A stretch of 64,000 bases of DNA. Origin: Jongsikchunia kroppenstedtii DSM 45133 (GTDB lineage: Bacteria; Actinomycetota; Actinomycetes; Mycobacteriales; Mycobacteriaceae). The position numbers and the translations under genes were made by a program. The notes under the pieces are model-generated. The model did no database searches, was not told the origin of the DNA, and saw only the letters and a program-made list of their open reading frames with translations. Below are positions 17,942-26,701 of this stretch, piece by piece (the stretch's first letter is position 1; each line of letters opens with the position of its first letter). Location of the stretch: contig NZ_AQYG01000042.1 of the NCBI RefSeq assembly GCF_000380485.1, positions 1 through 64,000 on the forward strand, read 5' to 3'.

Positions 17942-17959
17942 TCACAGGAATCTCCCAGC
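17942..17959 (+). promoter_or_regulatory. Putative PhoP box upstream of phoP
   Basis: TCACAGG-AATC-TCCCAGC matches the mycobacterial PhoP direct repeat TCACAGC-N4-TCACAGC at 6 of 7 positions in each half. It ends 44 nt before the phoP start, as expected for autoregulation. Confidence 0.65.
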
Positions 17960-18003
17960 TTCCGTGCAGTCGCAACGAAGGCGGATCGCAGAGAGTAATC
18001 GAT

Positions 18004-18702
18004 ATGACCGAAGCTGGCGCCCGCGTCCTGGTGGTGGACGACGAACCGAACATCCGTGAACTGCTTTCCGTCTCGTTGAAATTCCAGGATTTCGACGTGC
18101 AGACGGCCGCCGACGGCCCCGCCGCGCTCGACCTGGCGCGCAGCTTCCGGCCCGATGCGCTGATCCTCGACGTGATGATGCCGGGGATGGATGGCTTCGG
18201 CCTGCTGCGCCGGCTGCGTGCCGACGGCGTGGACGCCCCGGCGCTGTTCCTGACCGCGAAGGATTCCGTGGCCGACAAGGTCAACGGACTGACGGTCGGC
18301 GGCGACGACTACGTCACCAAACCGTTCAGTCTCGAGGAACTGGTCGCGCGGCTGCGGGTCATCCTGCGGCGCAGTGGTTTCGGCGACGACGAGCGTCGGG
18401 ACAGTCGAATCACCTTCGCCGACATCGAGCTCGACGACGACACCCACGAGGTGTGGAAGAACGGCAATCTGGTGTCGTTGTCGCCCACCGAGTTCACCCT
18501 GCTGCGCTACTTCATGATCAACGCGGGAACCGTCCTGTCGAAGCCGAAGATCCTCGACCACGTCTGGAACTACGACTTCGGCGGCGAGGTGAATGTCGTG
18601 GAGTCGTACGTCTCCTACCTGCGGCGCAAGATCGACACCGGCGACAAGCGGCTCATCCATACGCTGCGCGGCGTCGGCTACGTGATGCGCGAGCCGCGAT
18701 GA
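18004..18702 (+). CDS. phoP: Response regulator PhoP
   Basis: A 232-aa OmpR-family regulator very similar throughout to mycobacterial PhoP. The receiver domain carries the acidic pair DD at 12-13, phospho-acceptor D56 in ILDVMMPGMDGF and the conserved lysine in VTKPFSLEE. The C-terminal winged helix contains LSPTEFTLLRYF, SKPKILDHVW, YDFGGEVNVVESYVSYLRRKID and ends LRGVGYVMREPR. In M. tuberculosis PhoP controls envelope lipid synthesis, acid response and secretion genes. The start at 18004 (MTEAGARVLVVDDE) is chosen because AGAGAG precedes it and it matches the domain boundary. It overlaps phoR by 4 nt. Confidence 0.93.
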   Translation: MTEAGARVLVVDDEPNIRELLSVSLKFQDFDVQTAADGPAALDLARSFRPDALILDVMMPGMDGFGLLRRLRADGVDAPALFLTAKDSVADKVNGLTVGGDDYVTKPFSLEELVARLRVILRRSGFGDDERRDSRITFADIELDDDTHEVWKNGNLVSLSPTEFTLLRYFMINAGTVLSKPKILDHVWNYDFGGEVNVVESYVSYLRRKIDTGDKRLIHTLRGVGYVMREPR

Positions 18703-20204
18703 AACGCGGCGAGACCCAGCTGGACCAGACCCCGGCGCCCCCGCGGAATTCCTACCGCGGTGGGCGCCGGGGCATTCCGCTGCGTGTGTCATTGGTGGCG
18801 ATGATGATCGTGCTCGTCGCGGTCGGGCTCACCGTGTCGGGCGTCGCGGTGACGTCGGCGATGCGCGGCAACCTGGTGAACCGGGTGGACGACGGGTTGC
18901 GCGACGCGGTCCGCACCTGGGCGCGGCCCGTGCCGCATCTCGACCAACCGCCGGGTGAGCCGACCGGACAGCCCGGGTCTCCGGGAACACACGGCCCCGG
19001 GCTGCGCCGGCCGCCGAGCCAGTACTACGTGAAAGTCATTGCGCCGGACGGCGCTTTGATCACCGACTTCAACGACTACTCGCGATCGGAACCGAAGGTT
19101 CCCGACCCGGACGCCCTCGGACCCGGACCGCATACGGTCGGGTCGGTCAGCGGCAGCACCAAGTGGCGGGTGATCTCGAAGCACAACGAGCAGGGCACGG
19201 TGATCGTCGCCGCCAGCCTGACGGACGTCAACGCGACCGTCGATCGGCTGGTCTGGCTGCAGTTCGGGATCGGCGCGGCGATCGTCGCCATCATCGGCGC
19301 GCTCGGATACATCCTGGTCCGAACCAATCTGCGGCCGCTGCGGCAGGTCGAGGCGACGGCCGAGGCGATCGCCGCGGGCGACCTGAACCGCCGTGTTCCG
19401 GAGCTGCCCACCAACACAGAGGTCGGGCGGCTGTCGGCATCCTTGAACGTGATGCTGCATCAGATCGAGGAGGCGTTCTCGGCGACCGCCGCGTCCGAGG
19501 AACAGGCGCGAAAATCCGAGGACAAGATGCGGCGCTTCGTCGCCGATGCGAGTCATGAGCTGCGGACGCCGCTGACGTCGATCCGCGGCTTCGCGGAGCT
19601 GTATCGGCAGGGCGCGATGTCCGATCCCAACCAGACGCTGGGCCGTATCGAGTCGCAGGCCAAGCGCATGGGGGTGCTGGTCGAGGAACTGCTGATGCTC
19701 GCCCGGCTGGATGCTCAGCGACCGATGGAACACGCTCCGGTCGACCTGCTCGCCTTGGCCAGTGATTCCGTGCACGCCGCCAAAGCCATTGCGCCCGATA
19801 GGGACATCTCCTTGGAGGTCGCCGACGGACCGGGCGTGCCCGAGGTGATCGGTGATGCCGACCGGTTGACCCAGGTGTTGTCGAACCTGATCAGCAACGC
19901 CATCCGGCACACGCCGCCGGATGCGAAGGTGGTCGTGCGGATCGGCACCAACGAGCAGGGCGCCTTCATGGAGGTGCACGACGACGGACCGGGACTTTCG
20001 GCCGACGATCAGACCAAGGTCTTCGAACGCTTCTACCGCACCGACGAATCCCGGCAGCGGCACGACGACTCCGGCGGCTCGGGGCTCGGCTTGGCCATCG
20101 TGAGTGCGTTGGTGCAGGCCCACGGCGGCGAGGTCGGTGTGGACAGCGAGCCCGGCCAGGGCTGCACCTTCTGGGTGCGGCTGCCGCGGGTCGAGGTGCC
20201 CTGA
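18699..20204 (+). CDS. phoR: Sensor histidine kinase PhoR
   Basis: A 501-aa membrane kinase, close in length to M. tuberculosis PhoR (485 aa). Order: short cytoplasmic tail, TM1 at about 28-54, a proline/glycine-rich extracytoplasmic sensor of about 130 residues, TM2 at about 186-208, HAMP linker, dimerisation domain with H286 in ADASHELRTPLTSIRGFAE, and an ATPase domain with N-box LSNLISNAIRHT, HDDGPGL, FERFYRTDESR and GGSGLGLAIV. The start overlaps the phoP stop (ATGA). Its TGA at 20202-20204 runs directly into a 72-nt repeat copy, so the repeat lies on any phoR read-through transcript. Confidence 0.93.
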   Translation: MKRGETQLDQTPAPPRNSYRGGRRGIPLRVSLVAMMIVLVAVGLTVSGVAVTSAMRGNLVNRVDDGLRDAVRTWARPVPHLDQPPGEPTGQPGSPGTHGPGLRRPPSQYYVKVIAPDGALITDFNDYSRSEPKVPDPDALGPGPHTVGSVSGSTKWRVISKHNEQGTVIVAASLTDVNATVDRLVWLQFGIGAAIVAIIGALGYILVRTNLRPLRQVEATAEAIAAGDLNRRVPELPTNTEVGRLSASLNVMLHQIEEAFSATAASEEQARKSEDKMRRFVADASHELRTPLTSIRGFAELYRQGAMSDPNQTLGRIESQAKRMGVLVEELLMLARLDAQRPMEHAPVDLLALASDSVHAAKAIAPDRDISLEVADGPGVPEVIGDADRLTQVLSNLISNAIRHTPPDAKVVVRIGTNEQGAFMEVHDDGPGLSADDQTKVFERFYRTDESRQRHDDSGGSGLGLAIVSALVQAHGGEVGVDSEPGQGCTFWVRLPRVEVP

Positions 20205-20275
20205 TTTTCTGTGGCTGTGGGGCGAGCAACGACAATATTTGTCGCCTGACCTCGAATTCCTGACAGAAAATCCGG
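20204..20275. repeat. 72-nt structured direct repeat, copy 1 (after phoR)
   Basis: This 72-nt unit recurs at 21138-21209 with 70 of 72 bases identical (G to T at 20224, T to C at 20252). It has inverted ends, ATTTTCTGT and ACAGAAAAT (20263-20271), and an inner hairpin, CGACAA-TAT-TTGTCG, so it could fold into a nested stem-loop. The two copies bracket one DUF559 nuclease gene. The first base is the last base of the phoR stop codon. Confidence 0.9.
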
Positions 20276-20312
20276 ATGCATCCGATCGGACCGTGTGGAA
20301 CGTCCAATCAGC

Positions 20313-21137
20313 ATGGCTGTTGACTTGGGTGTCTATTCGCTGGCAGAGCTCCGTGACCGGGGCATATCCGATCACGACCGGGATGCATTCCTGCGGGCCG
20401 GCTCGTTGACCAGGGTGCGACGGGGTTGGTACGCCAGTACCACTGCGCACGACGATGGGGTCGCCGCAGTGCGGGCCGGGGGAGCGGTCGGCTGCGTGTC
20501 GGCGTTGCGTCATCACGGGTTCTGGATTCCGCCTGGCCACGATCGGCTTCACGTGCGCACCCGATTCCACCGGACCGGGCAGCCCACCTGCATGCCGTAC
20601 GGGCCGCCGGACCCGGTCGACAGCGCACTCGACCCGCCGTTCACTGCGCTGCGCAGTGCCGCCCGCTGCCTGAGCGACGAGGACTTCGTCATCGTTGCGG
20701 ATTCGATTCTCAACAGCACCAACTATTCGATGTCCGACCTGGGCAACGAGCTGCGGGATGCGCCGGCGCGGGTACACGCGTTGCTGGCGAAGTGCGACGG
20801 TCGTGCGCAGAGCGGATCGGAGACCGCGGCACGACTGCGGTTGCGTGCCAGGCGGATCCGAGTGCAGGTGCAGCCGTTCATCCGCGGTGTGGGCTGGGTC
20901 GATCTGCTGGCCGGATCCAGCCTGATCATCGAGGCGGACAGCAAGGACCATCACACCAAGCGCGTGAACTACCAGGAGGACCATCGCCGCGACCGGGCCG
21001 CCGCGGTCGGCGGCTACCGGGTCCTGCGGCTGACGTATCAGGACATCTTCTTCAACTGGGACAACGTGTTTCCGGACATCTTGGATCTCATTCAGCGGCG
21101 GGTGCACCGGGGGCGCCTGCGCAAGGCGGCGTCCTGA
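20313..21137 (+). CDS. DUF559 nuclease-like protein with AbiEi-type N-terminal domain, repeat-flanked
   Basis: A 274-aa protein of unknown function. Residues about 1-85 resemble the winged-helix antitoxin domain of type IV AbiEi proteins (RAGSLTRVRRGWYA, VSALRHHGFW). The C-terminal third is a DUF559 domain of the Vsr-like PD-(D/E)XK fold, with E170, D197 in GWVDLLAG, E207-A-D209-S-K211, and RDRAAAVGGYRVLRLTYQD. No toxin partner is adjacent. The gene sits alone between two 72-nt repeats, 37 nt after the first and directly against the second. ATG 20313 is preferred; GTG 20295 would add six residues. There is no strong ribosome site. In M. tuberculosis phoR is next to the HIT gene, so this looks like an insertion between them. 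Nuclease activity is inferred from the domain. Confidence 0.82.
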   Translation: MAVDLGVYSLAELRDRGISDHDRDAFLRAGSLTRVRRGWYASTTAHDDGVAAVRAGGAVGCVSALRHHGFWIPPGHDRLHVRTRFHRTGQPTCMPYGPPDPVDSALDPPFTALRSAARCLSDEDFVIVADSILNSTNYSMSDLGNELRDAPARVHALLAKCDGRAQSGSETAARLRLRARRIRVQVQPFIRGVGWVDLLAGSSLIIEADSKDHHTKRVNYQEDHRRDRAAAVGGYRVLRLTYQDIFFNWDNVFPDILDLIQRRVHRGRLRKAAS

Positions 21138-21209
21138 ATTTTCTGTGGCTGTGGGGCTAGCAACGACAATATTTGTCGCCTGACCCCGAATTCCTGACAG
21201 AAAATCCGG
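21138..21209. repeat. 72-nt structured direct repeat, copy 2 (after the DUF559 gene)
   Basis: The second copy begins at the base after the TGA of the DUF559 gene, exactly mirroring the position of copy 1 after phoR. Both substitutions relative to copy 1 fall between the outer arms and the inner hairpin, and both arms are unchanged. The downstream HIT gene promoter begins 18 nt later. Confidence 0.9.
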
Positions 21210-21238
21210 GAATCGGGCCCGGCCCTTAAGGTGGGGGC

Positions 21239-21664
21239 ATGGCTTCCGTCTTCTCGATGATCATCAACGGCGACCTGCCCGGTCGATTTGTCTGGAAGGA
21301 CGACGACGTCGTCGCGTTCCTCACCATCAACCCGGTCACGGCGGGCCACGTGCTCGTGGTGCCGCGCGCCGAGGTCGACCACTGGCAGAACCTCGACGCC
21401 GACCTGTTCGGCAAGCTGACCACGGTCTCGCAGACCATCGGCAAGGCCGTCACCACGGCATTCGATGCGCCGCGCGTCGGTCTGCTGATCGCCGGGCTCG
21501 AGGTCCCGCACGTGCACCTGCACGTGTTCCCGGCGTGGGACGTGCAGACCTTCGATCTGGCGCTGGCGGACAAGGATCCGGCTCCCGATGCCCTCGACGA
21601 TGCGGCCGCCCGCATCCGCACGGCCTTGCGCGATCAGGGCCACGGGGCCAACGTCGCCGACTGA
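21239..21664 (+). CDS. HIT-family nucleotide-binding protein
   Basis: A 141-aa histidine-triad protein with the active-site motif [10 protein letters not shown] near residues 92-101 and the family opening [29 protein letters not shown] proteins hydrolyse nucleotide phosphoramidates or similar nucleotidyl compounds. The M. tuberculosis phoPR locus is also followed by a HIT gene (Rv0759c). A TAAGGT box at 21227-21232 lies 6 nt before the ATG, so a leaderless transcript is likely and the gene may not depend on phoPR transcription. Confidence 0.92.
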   Translation: MASVFSMIINGDLPGRFVWKDDDVVAFLTINPVTAGHVLVVPRAEVDHWQNLDADLFGKLTTVSQTIGKAVTTAFDAPRVGLLIAGLEVPHVHLHVFPAWDVQTFDLALADKDPAPDALDDAAARIRTALRDQGHGANVAD

Positions 21665-21699
21665 CACCGGCCGGGTGAGTACGTAAGTACCCGAACCGG

Positions 21700-21717
21700 T
21701 CACAGGAAGCTGACAGC
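21700..21717 (+). promoter_or_regulatory. Putative PhoP box upstream of the GT2-GtrA gene
   Basis: TCACAGG-AAGC-TGACAGC matches the PhoP pattern TCACAGC-N4-TCACAGC at 6 of 7 positions in each half. It lies 44 nt before the glycosyltransferase start, which is nearly the same spacing as the box before phoP. Confidence 0.6.
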
Positions 21718-21761
21718 TTCATTGAAGCGGCACCGCAGCGACGGGCAACACGCTGTGTGTC

Positions 21762-23042
21762 ATGACCGCAGAGCTGAGCAACAACGCCGACGCCTACGCC
21801 GTCCCGGAACCGGCCCCGGTGACCGAGCTGTTCGTCGTCGACGGCACCGCTGCGCACCCCGTGCTCGACATCGTGGTGCCGGTCTACAACGAGGAGACCG
21901 ACCTCGAGGACTGCGTCCGCTGCGTGGATCAGTATCTGCGCCATGAGTTTCCGTATTCGGCCCGGATCACCATCGCCGACAACGCGAGCACCGACCGAAC
22001 GCTGGAGATCGGCAGCCGGCTCGCCGAGACGATGCACAACGTGCGCATCGCGCACCTGGATGCCAAGGGCCGCGGCCGGGCACTCAAGGCGGTGTGGAGC
22101 GCAAGTGACGCCGACGTCGTCGCCTATGTTGACGTCGACCTGTCGACCGATCTGAACGCGATGATGCCCCTGGTGGCGCCGCTGATCTCGGGCCACTCGG
22201 ACGTGTCGATCGGTTCCCGCTTGACCAAGTCGTCGCGGGTCGTGCGCGGCCACAAGCGGGAATTCATCTCGCGCAGTTACAACCTCATCCTCAAGGCGAC
22301 CATGCGAGCGCAGTTCTCGGACGCGCAGTGCGGCTTCAAGGCGATCCGCACCGACGTTGCGCGCCAACTGCTTCCGCTGGTCAAGGACACCGGCTGGTTC
22401 TTCGACACCGAGCTGCTGGTGCTGTCCGAGCGGGTCGGGCTGCGGATCGCGGAGGTGCCGGTCGACTGGATCGACGACCCGAACAGCAAGGTCGATATCG
22501 TCAAGACCGCCACCGAGGATCTCAAGGGCTGCTACCGGGTCGGCCGCGCCCTGGCGAAAGGTGAACTGCCCGTGCGTGAATTGCGGCAGTCGCTCGGCCG
22601 GCACGAGATCGGACCCGAGGTGGACGGCGTGCCGCCGGGGATGATCGCCCAGCTGCTGCGCTTCGGGATCATCGGTGTCGCATCGACGTTGGCGTTCGCC
22701 CTGCTGTTCCTGATGCTGCATCCGATGGTCGGTGCGCAGGCCGCAAACTTTCTGGCGCTGCTCATCACGGCGGTCGCCAATACCGCGGCCAACCGGGCGT
22801 TCACGTTCAATGTCCGGGGCCGCGACGGCGCCGCCAAACATCAGGCGCAGGGCATAGCCGTGTTCCTGGTGACGTGGGGCCTGACGTCCGGGGCGCTGTT
22901 CGGGCTGCATCACTACTACCCGCACGCCAGCAACCATGTCGATCTCGCGGCGCTGGTGATCGCGAACTTCGTGGCGACGCTGCTGCGATTCGTCGCCTTT
23001 CGCTGGATCTTCCGGGCCAAGCCTGACCCGACCACAGCCTGA
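21762..23042 (+). CDS. Bifunctional GT2 glycosyltransferase / GtrA-like membrane protein
   Basis: A 426-aa fusion. Residues about 30-270 are a DPM1-like GT2 domain (DIVVPVYNEETDLEDCV, IADNASTDRT, acidic motif VDVDLSTD, CGFKAIRTD) that would transfer a sugar from a nucleotide donor to polyprenyl phosphate. Residues about 285-420 are a four-helix GtrA domain (LLRFGIIGVASTLAFALLF, FVATLLRFVAFRWIF), thought to help move the lipid-linked sugar across the membrane. It is followed by a GT39 enzyme that could use such a donor outside the membrane. The putative PhoP box just upstream suggests control by the adjacent two-component system. Confidence 0.88.
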   Translation: MTAELSNNADAYAVPEPAPVTELFVVDGTAAHPVLDIVVPVYNEETDLEDCVRCVDQYLRHEFPYSARITIADNASTDRTLEIGSRLAETMHNVRIAHLDAKGRGRALKAVWSASDADVVAYVDVDLSTDLNAMMPLVAPLISGHSDVSIGSRLTKSSRVVRGHKREFISRSYNLILKATMRAQFSDAQCGFKAIRTDVARQLLPLVKDTGWFFDTELLVLSERVGLRIAEVPVDWIDDPNSKVDIVKTATEDLKGCYRVGRALAKGELPVRELRQSLGRHEIGPEVDGVPPGMIAQLLRFGIIGVASTLAFALLFLMLHPMVGAQAANFLALLITAVANTAANRAFTFNVRGRDGAAKHQAQGIAVFLVTWGLTSGALFGLHHYYPHASNHVDLAALVIANFVATLLRFVAFRWIFRAKPDPTTA

Positions 23043-23230
23043 CTGCAGGCGGATCGGCCTGCGCTGCAGTGATTGCGCCCGCCGATCCACGCTGACGCGA
23101 GCCCGTCCGTTCCGATCGAGGAACTGGCGGGTTTGCCGTGTTCCGGCATCATCGACACAGGTCAGCGCTCCCAGGGAGTTCGCAGCCGGGAGTCAGGCCG
23201 AGGCCAGTCAGCGCCGCGAAGATCTACGCC

Positions 23231-25372
23231 ATGACCGCAGAACTGACGAGTCGCCCAAAGGGCACTCCACCGCAATCGTCCATCCCGGCGGCCGGCCCGC
23301 CCGGCGTTCCCCCGAAGGGGTGGCGCCGCCATGCCACGGCCGCGAACGGCGGATTCGCCGCGCTGCTGACCGGCACCGCGCTGCTGTATCTGATCGGGTT
23401 GTCCACCAACGGCTGGGCGAACTCCTTCTATTCGGCGGCCATCCAGGCCGGCTCCCAGTCGTGGAAGGCGTGGTTCTTCGGGGCGTCCGACGCGGCCGGC
23501 TCGATCACGGTCGACAAGCCGCCGATGTCGTTGTGGATCCCGTCGCTGTCCGTGCGGATCTTCGGGCTCAACTCCTGGGCGATCCTCGTACCCGAGGCGC
23601 TGATGGGCGTGGCGTCGGTCGCGATGATCTATCTGATCGTGCGCAAGCGCTTCTCGGCCACCGCCGGGCTGATCGCCGGCGCCGCGCTGGCACTCACGCC
23701 GGTCGCGACGATGATGTTCCGATTCAACAATCCGGACGCGCTGCTGGTGCTGCTGACCATCGCCGCGGTGTGGACCACCATCAAGGCGCTGGAGGACAAC
23801 CGGATTCGATGGATGCTCCTGACGGGCATGTTCATCGGGTTCGCGTTCCTGACCAAGCAGCTGCAGGCATTTCTCATCCTGCCGACACTGGCCGTTGTCT
23901 ACTTCGCGTTCGGCTCGGGCACCTGGAAGCGCCGGATCGGGCATCTGCTCGCCGGGCTCGGTGCGCTGATCGTCAGCGCCGGTTGGTGGATTCTGGCGGT
24001 CACCCTGTGGCCGAAGAGCTCGCGGCCGTATATCGGTGGATCGCAGCATAATTCGATCCTCGAGCTGACCATGGGCTACAACGGGTTGGGTCGGATCACC
24101 GGCAACGAGACCGGCAGTGTCACGCCGGGCCACGGGATGGAGATGCCGGCCGGCATGACCGGCATGACCGGCATGGAAGGCGGCCCCGGCGGCGGCGGAC
24201 CGGGCGGCGGCATGTGGGGTCAGACCGGCCTGCTGCGGATGTTCCAGCCGGAGCAGGGCGGTCAGATCGCCTGGCTGATCCCGGCCGCGTTGATTCTCGC
24301 CGTCGCCGCGATCGCGGTCCGCTGGCGGGCACCCCGTACCGACATCAAGCGGGCCGTGGTGGTCCTCGGATTCCTCTGGCTGTTGACGACCTTGGCCGTG
24401 TTCAGCTTCATGTCGGGCATCTTCCACGCGTACTACACGGTGGCGCTCGCGCCGCCGATCGGTCTGCTCGTCGGCATCGGCGCCATGGAGCTGTGGGGAG
24501 AACGTCGCAAGCTATGGGCGCGAATCACTCTCGCGGGCACCTCGGTGGCGACGGGTGCGCTGGCCTTCTATCTCCTCAATCGCTCCGCGGACTTCCTGCC
24601 GTGGCTGCGGTGGGTGGTGCTGATCGGCTCGATCGTGGCGGCACTGGTGCTGCTCGTCGCTCACAGTGATCGACCGTCCCTGAAACGCGCTGCCGTGGCA
24701 GCCGGGCTGGCCGCGATCATCTTCGGGCTCGCGGCACCCGCGGCATACGCCATCGACACCGCGGCCACCGCGAAACAGGGTTCGATTCCGAGCGCCGGCC
24801 CGTCGGTGCGTGGCGGGTTCGGCCCGGGCGGGCACGGCGGCCCGGGTGGCCACGGTCCCGGCGGCGGCTGGCGGCATCGCGGCGGCAACGCCGGGCAGTT
24901 CGGCCCGGGCGGGATGCCGGGCGGCGGGCAGGCCCCCGGGGGAATGCCCGGTGGCCAGCAGGGTGCGGGTGGCGCCACCGCTGGAGGTCCCGGTGGCCGC
25001 GGCGGCATGGGCAACTTCCTGGACGGCTTCACGCCGTCGGCCGCGTTGACGAAGCTGCTGAACACCGATGCCGGCAAGTACACGTGGGTCGCGGCGGCGA
25101 TCGGGTCCAACGAGGCCTCCGGCTATCAGCTGGCGACACAGCATTCGGTGATGCCGATCGGCGGGTTCAACGGCAGCGATCCGTCGCCGACCCTCGCGCA
25201 GTTCCAGAAACTGGTGTCCGAGCACAAGATCCACTACTTCATCGCCGGCGGCGGCATGGGGTTCGGTGGCAGCGGAACCGGCAGCGAGATCTCGACGTGG
25301 GTCAAGGCGCACTTCGCGTCGACCACCGTCGACGGCGTGACGCTCTACAACCTGACCCAACGAACGAGCTGA
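23231..25372 (+). CDS. GT39/ArnT-like membrane glycosyltransferase with glycine-rich loops
   Basis: A 713-aa protein with about a dozen predicted membrane helices. The N-terminal half is a PMT/ArnT-type GT39 module (GLSTNGWANSFYSAAIQAGSQ, acidic DAAGSITVDKPPMSLWI, ALTPVATMMFRFNNPDALL). Two extracytoplasmic stretches are unusually rich in glycine, methionine and proline: about residues 300-330 (MTGMTGMEGGPGGGG) and about 525-595. A soluble C-terminal domain ends the protein. It would transfer a lipid-linked sugar to an envelope acceptor. The ATG at 23231 is chosen because the upstream extension (from 23138) is arginine-rich and atypical. The first codons resemble those of the gene before it (both encode MTAEL). 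Confidence 0.82.
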   Translation: MTAELTSRPKGTPPQSSIPAAGPPGVPPKGWRRHATAANGGFAALLTGTALLYLIGLSTNGWANSFYSAAIQAGSQSWKAWFFGASDAAGSITVDKPPMSLWIPSLSVRIFGLNSWAILVPEALMGVASVAMIYLIVRKRFSATAGLIAGAALALTPVATMMFRFNNPDALLVLLTIAAVWTTIKALEDNRIRWMLLTGMFIGFAFLTKQLQAFLILPTLAVVYFAFGSGTWKRRIGHLLAGLGALIVSAGWWILAVTLWPKSSRPYIGGSQHNSILELTMGYNGLGRITGNETGSVTPGHGMEMPAGMTGMTGMEGGPGGGGPGGGMWGQTGLLRMFQPEQGGQIAWLIPAALILAVAAIAVRWRAPRTDIKRAVVVLGFLWLLTTLAVFSFMSGIFHAYYTVALAPPIGLLVGIGAMELWGERRKLWARITLAGTSVATGALAFYLLNRSADFLPWLRWVVLIGSIVAALVLLVAHSDRPSLKRAAVAAGLAAIIFGLAAPAAYAIDTAATAKQGSIPSAGPSVRGGFGPGGHGGPGGHGPGGGWRHRGGNAGQFGPGGMPGGGQAPGGMPGGQQGAGGATAGGPGGRGGMGNFLDGFTPSAALTKLLNTDAGKYTWVAAAIGSNEASGYQLATQHSVMPIGGFNGSDPSPTLAQFQKLVSEHKIHYFIAGGGMGFGGSGTGSEISTWVKAHFASTTVDGVTLYNLTQRTS

Positions 25373-25447
25373 CCGTGGCCGCCTCGTCGGGGCAGCCCGG
25401 ATAAGGCCTGTTCGCGGCCGTCCGATCAACGAACTAGGGTTTGCCCT

Positions 25448-26701
25448 GTGCGAGTACTAGTCATCGGATCGGGCGGCCGCGAACACGCGATTCTGTTGGG
25501 GCTGAGCCGCGACCCTGCAGTCACCGAGCTGCATGCGGCACCCGGCAATGCCGGCACCGCCGCGATCGCCCGCAACCACACTGTCGACGCCGCCTCGCGC
25601 GAGGCGGTCGTCGCGCTGGCCAAGGAGCTGGGCGTCGACCTGGTCGTCATCGGGCCCGAGGTGCCGTTGGTGCTGGGCGTGGCGGATGCGCTTCGCGAGG
25701 CGGGGATCGCGGTCTTCGGCCCGAGCGCGGAAGCCTCGAAGATCGAGGGCTCCAAGGCTTTCGCCAAGGATGTGATGGCCGCAGCCGGCGTGCGGACCGC
25801 GCGCAGCGAGGTAGTCGACAGCCCCGCCGACCTGGACGCCGCGCTCGACCGGTTCGGCCCGACGTGGGTGGTCAAGGACGACGGGCTGGCGGCCGGCAAG
25901 GGCGTCGTCGTGTCCGCGGACCGCAGTGTCGCGCGGGCGCACGCCGCCGACCTGCTGGAGTCGGGGCATCCGGTGGTGCTCGAGTCGTTCCTCAGTGGAC
26001 CCGAGGTATCGCTGTTCGCCCTGGTCGACGGCGCCACCGTCGTGCCGCTGCTGCCGGCGCAGGACCACAAGCGGGTCGGTGACGGCGACGCCGGTCCGAA
26101 CACCGGCGGCATGGGCGCCTACACGCCGCTGCCGTGGCTGCCCGACGGCATGGTCGACCGCATCGTCGACGAGGTGGTGGCTCCGGTCGCGGCCGAGCTG
26201 GCCCGGCGCGGCACCCCGTTCAGTGGACTGCTGTACGCCGGCCTGGCGATCGACGCCGAGGGTCCGGCCGTCGTCGAATTCAATTGCCGCTTCGGTGATC
26301 CCGAGACCCAGGCGGTGCTGACGCTGCTGCAGTCGCCGCTCGGCGAGGTGCTGGGAGCGGTGGCGCGCGGCACGCTCGCCGACCTGCCGCCGCTGCAGTG
26401 GGCCGACGGCAGCGCGGTCACCGTGGTGCTGGCAGCCGAGAACTACCCGGGCACGCCGCGCACCGGCGACGCCATCACCGGCGCCGATACCCCCGGTGTC
26501 CTGCATGCCGGTACGAAGCTGGACGACAACGGGCAGGTCGTGTCGAGCGGTGGCCGGGTGCTGGCGGTGGTGGGCACGGGCGCCGATCTGGCGACCGCGC
26601 GCGAGGCCGCCTACACGATCCTCGACGGCGTGAAACTTCCTGGTGGACATCACCGTTCGGATATCGGCCTCGCCGCGGCCGAGGGGCGGATCGCGATCTG
26701 A
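25448..26701 (+). CDS. purD: Phosphoribosylamine-glycine ligase
   Basis: PurD joins glycine to phosphoribosylamine with ATP in step two of purine synthesis. The 417-aa protein is full length and shows [15 protein letters not shown] at the start, [13 protein letters not shown], the ATP-grasp segment [35 protein letters not shown] and [13 protein letters not shown]. The GTG start follows TAGGGT by 7 nt, so the mRNA is probably leaderless. It overlaps the aminotransferase gene by one base. Confidence 0.96.
   Translation: MRVLVIGSGGREHAILLGLSRDPAVTELHAAPGNAGTAAIARNHTVDAASREAVVALAKELGVDLVVIGPEVPLVLGVADALREAGIAVFGPSAEASKIEGSKAFAKDVMAAAGVRTARSEVVDSPADLDAALDRFGPTWVVKDDGLAAGKGVVVSADRSVARAHAADLLESGHPVVLESFLSGPEVSLFALVDGATVVPLLPAQDHKRVGDGDAGPNTGGMGAYTPLPWLPDGMVDRIVDEVVAPVAAELARRGTPFSGLLYAGLAIDAEGPAVVEFNCRFGDPETQAVLTLLQSPLGEVLGAVARGTLADLPPLQWADGSAVTVVLAAENYPGTPRTGDAITGADTPGVLHAGTKLDDNGQVVSSGGRVLAVVGTGADLATAREAAYTILDGVKLPGGHHRSDIGLAAAEGRIAI

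Noticed and set aside
20313-21137. A type IV toxin-antitoxin pair.
   Set aside because: Only the AbiEi-like domain is present, fused to a nuclease-like domain. No AbiEii nucleotidyltransferase toxin is next to it.
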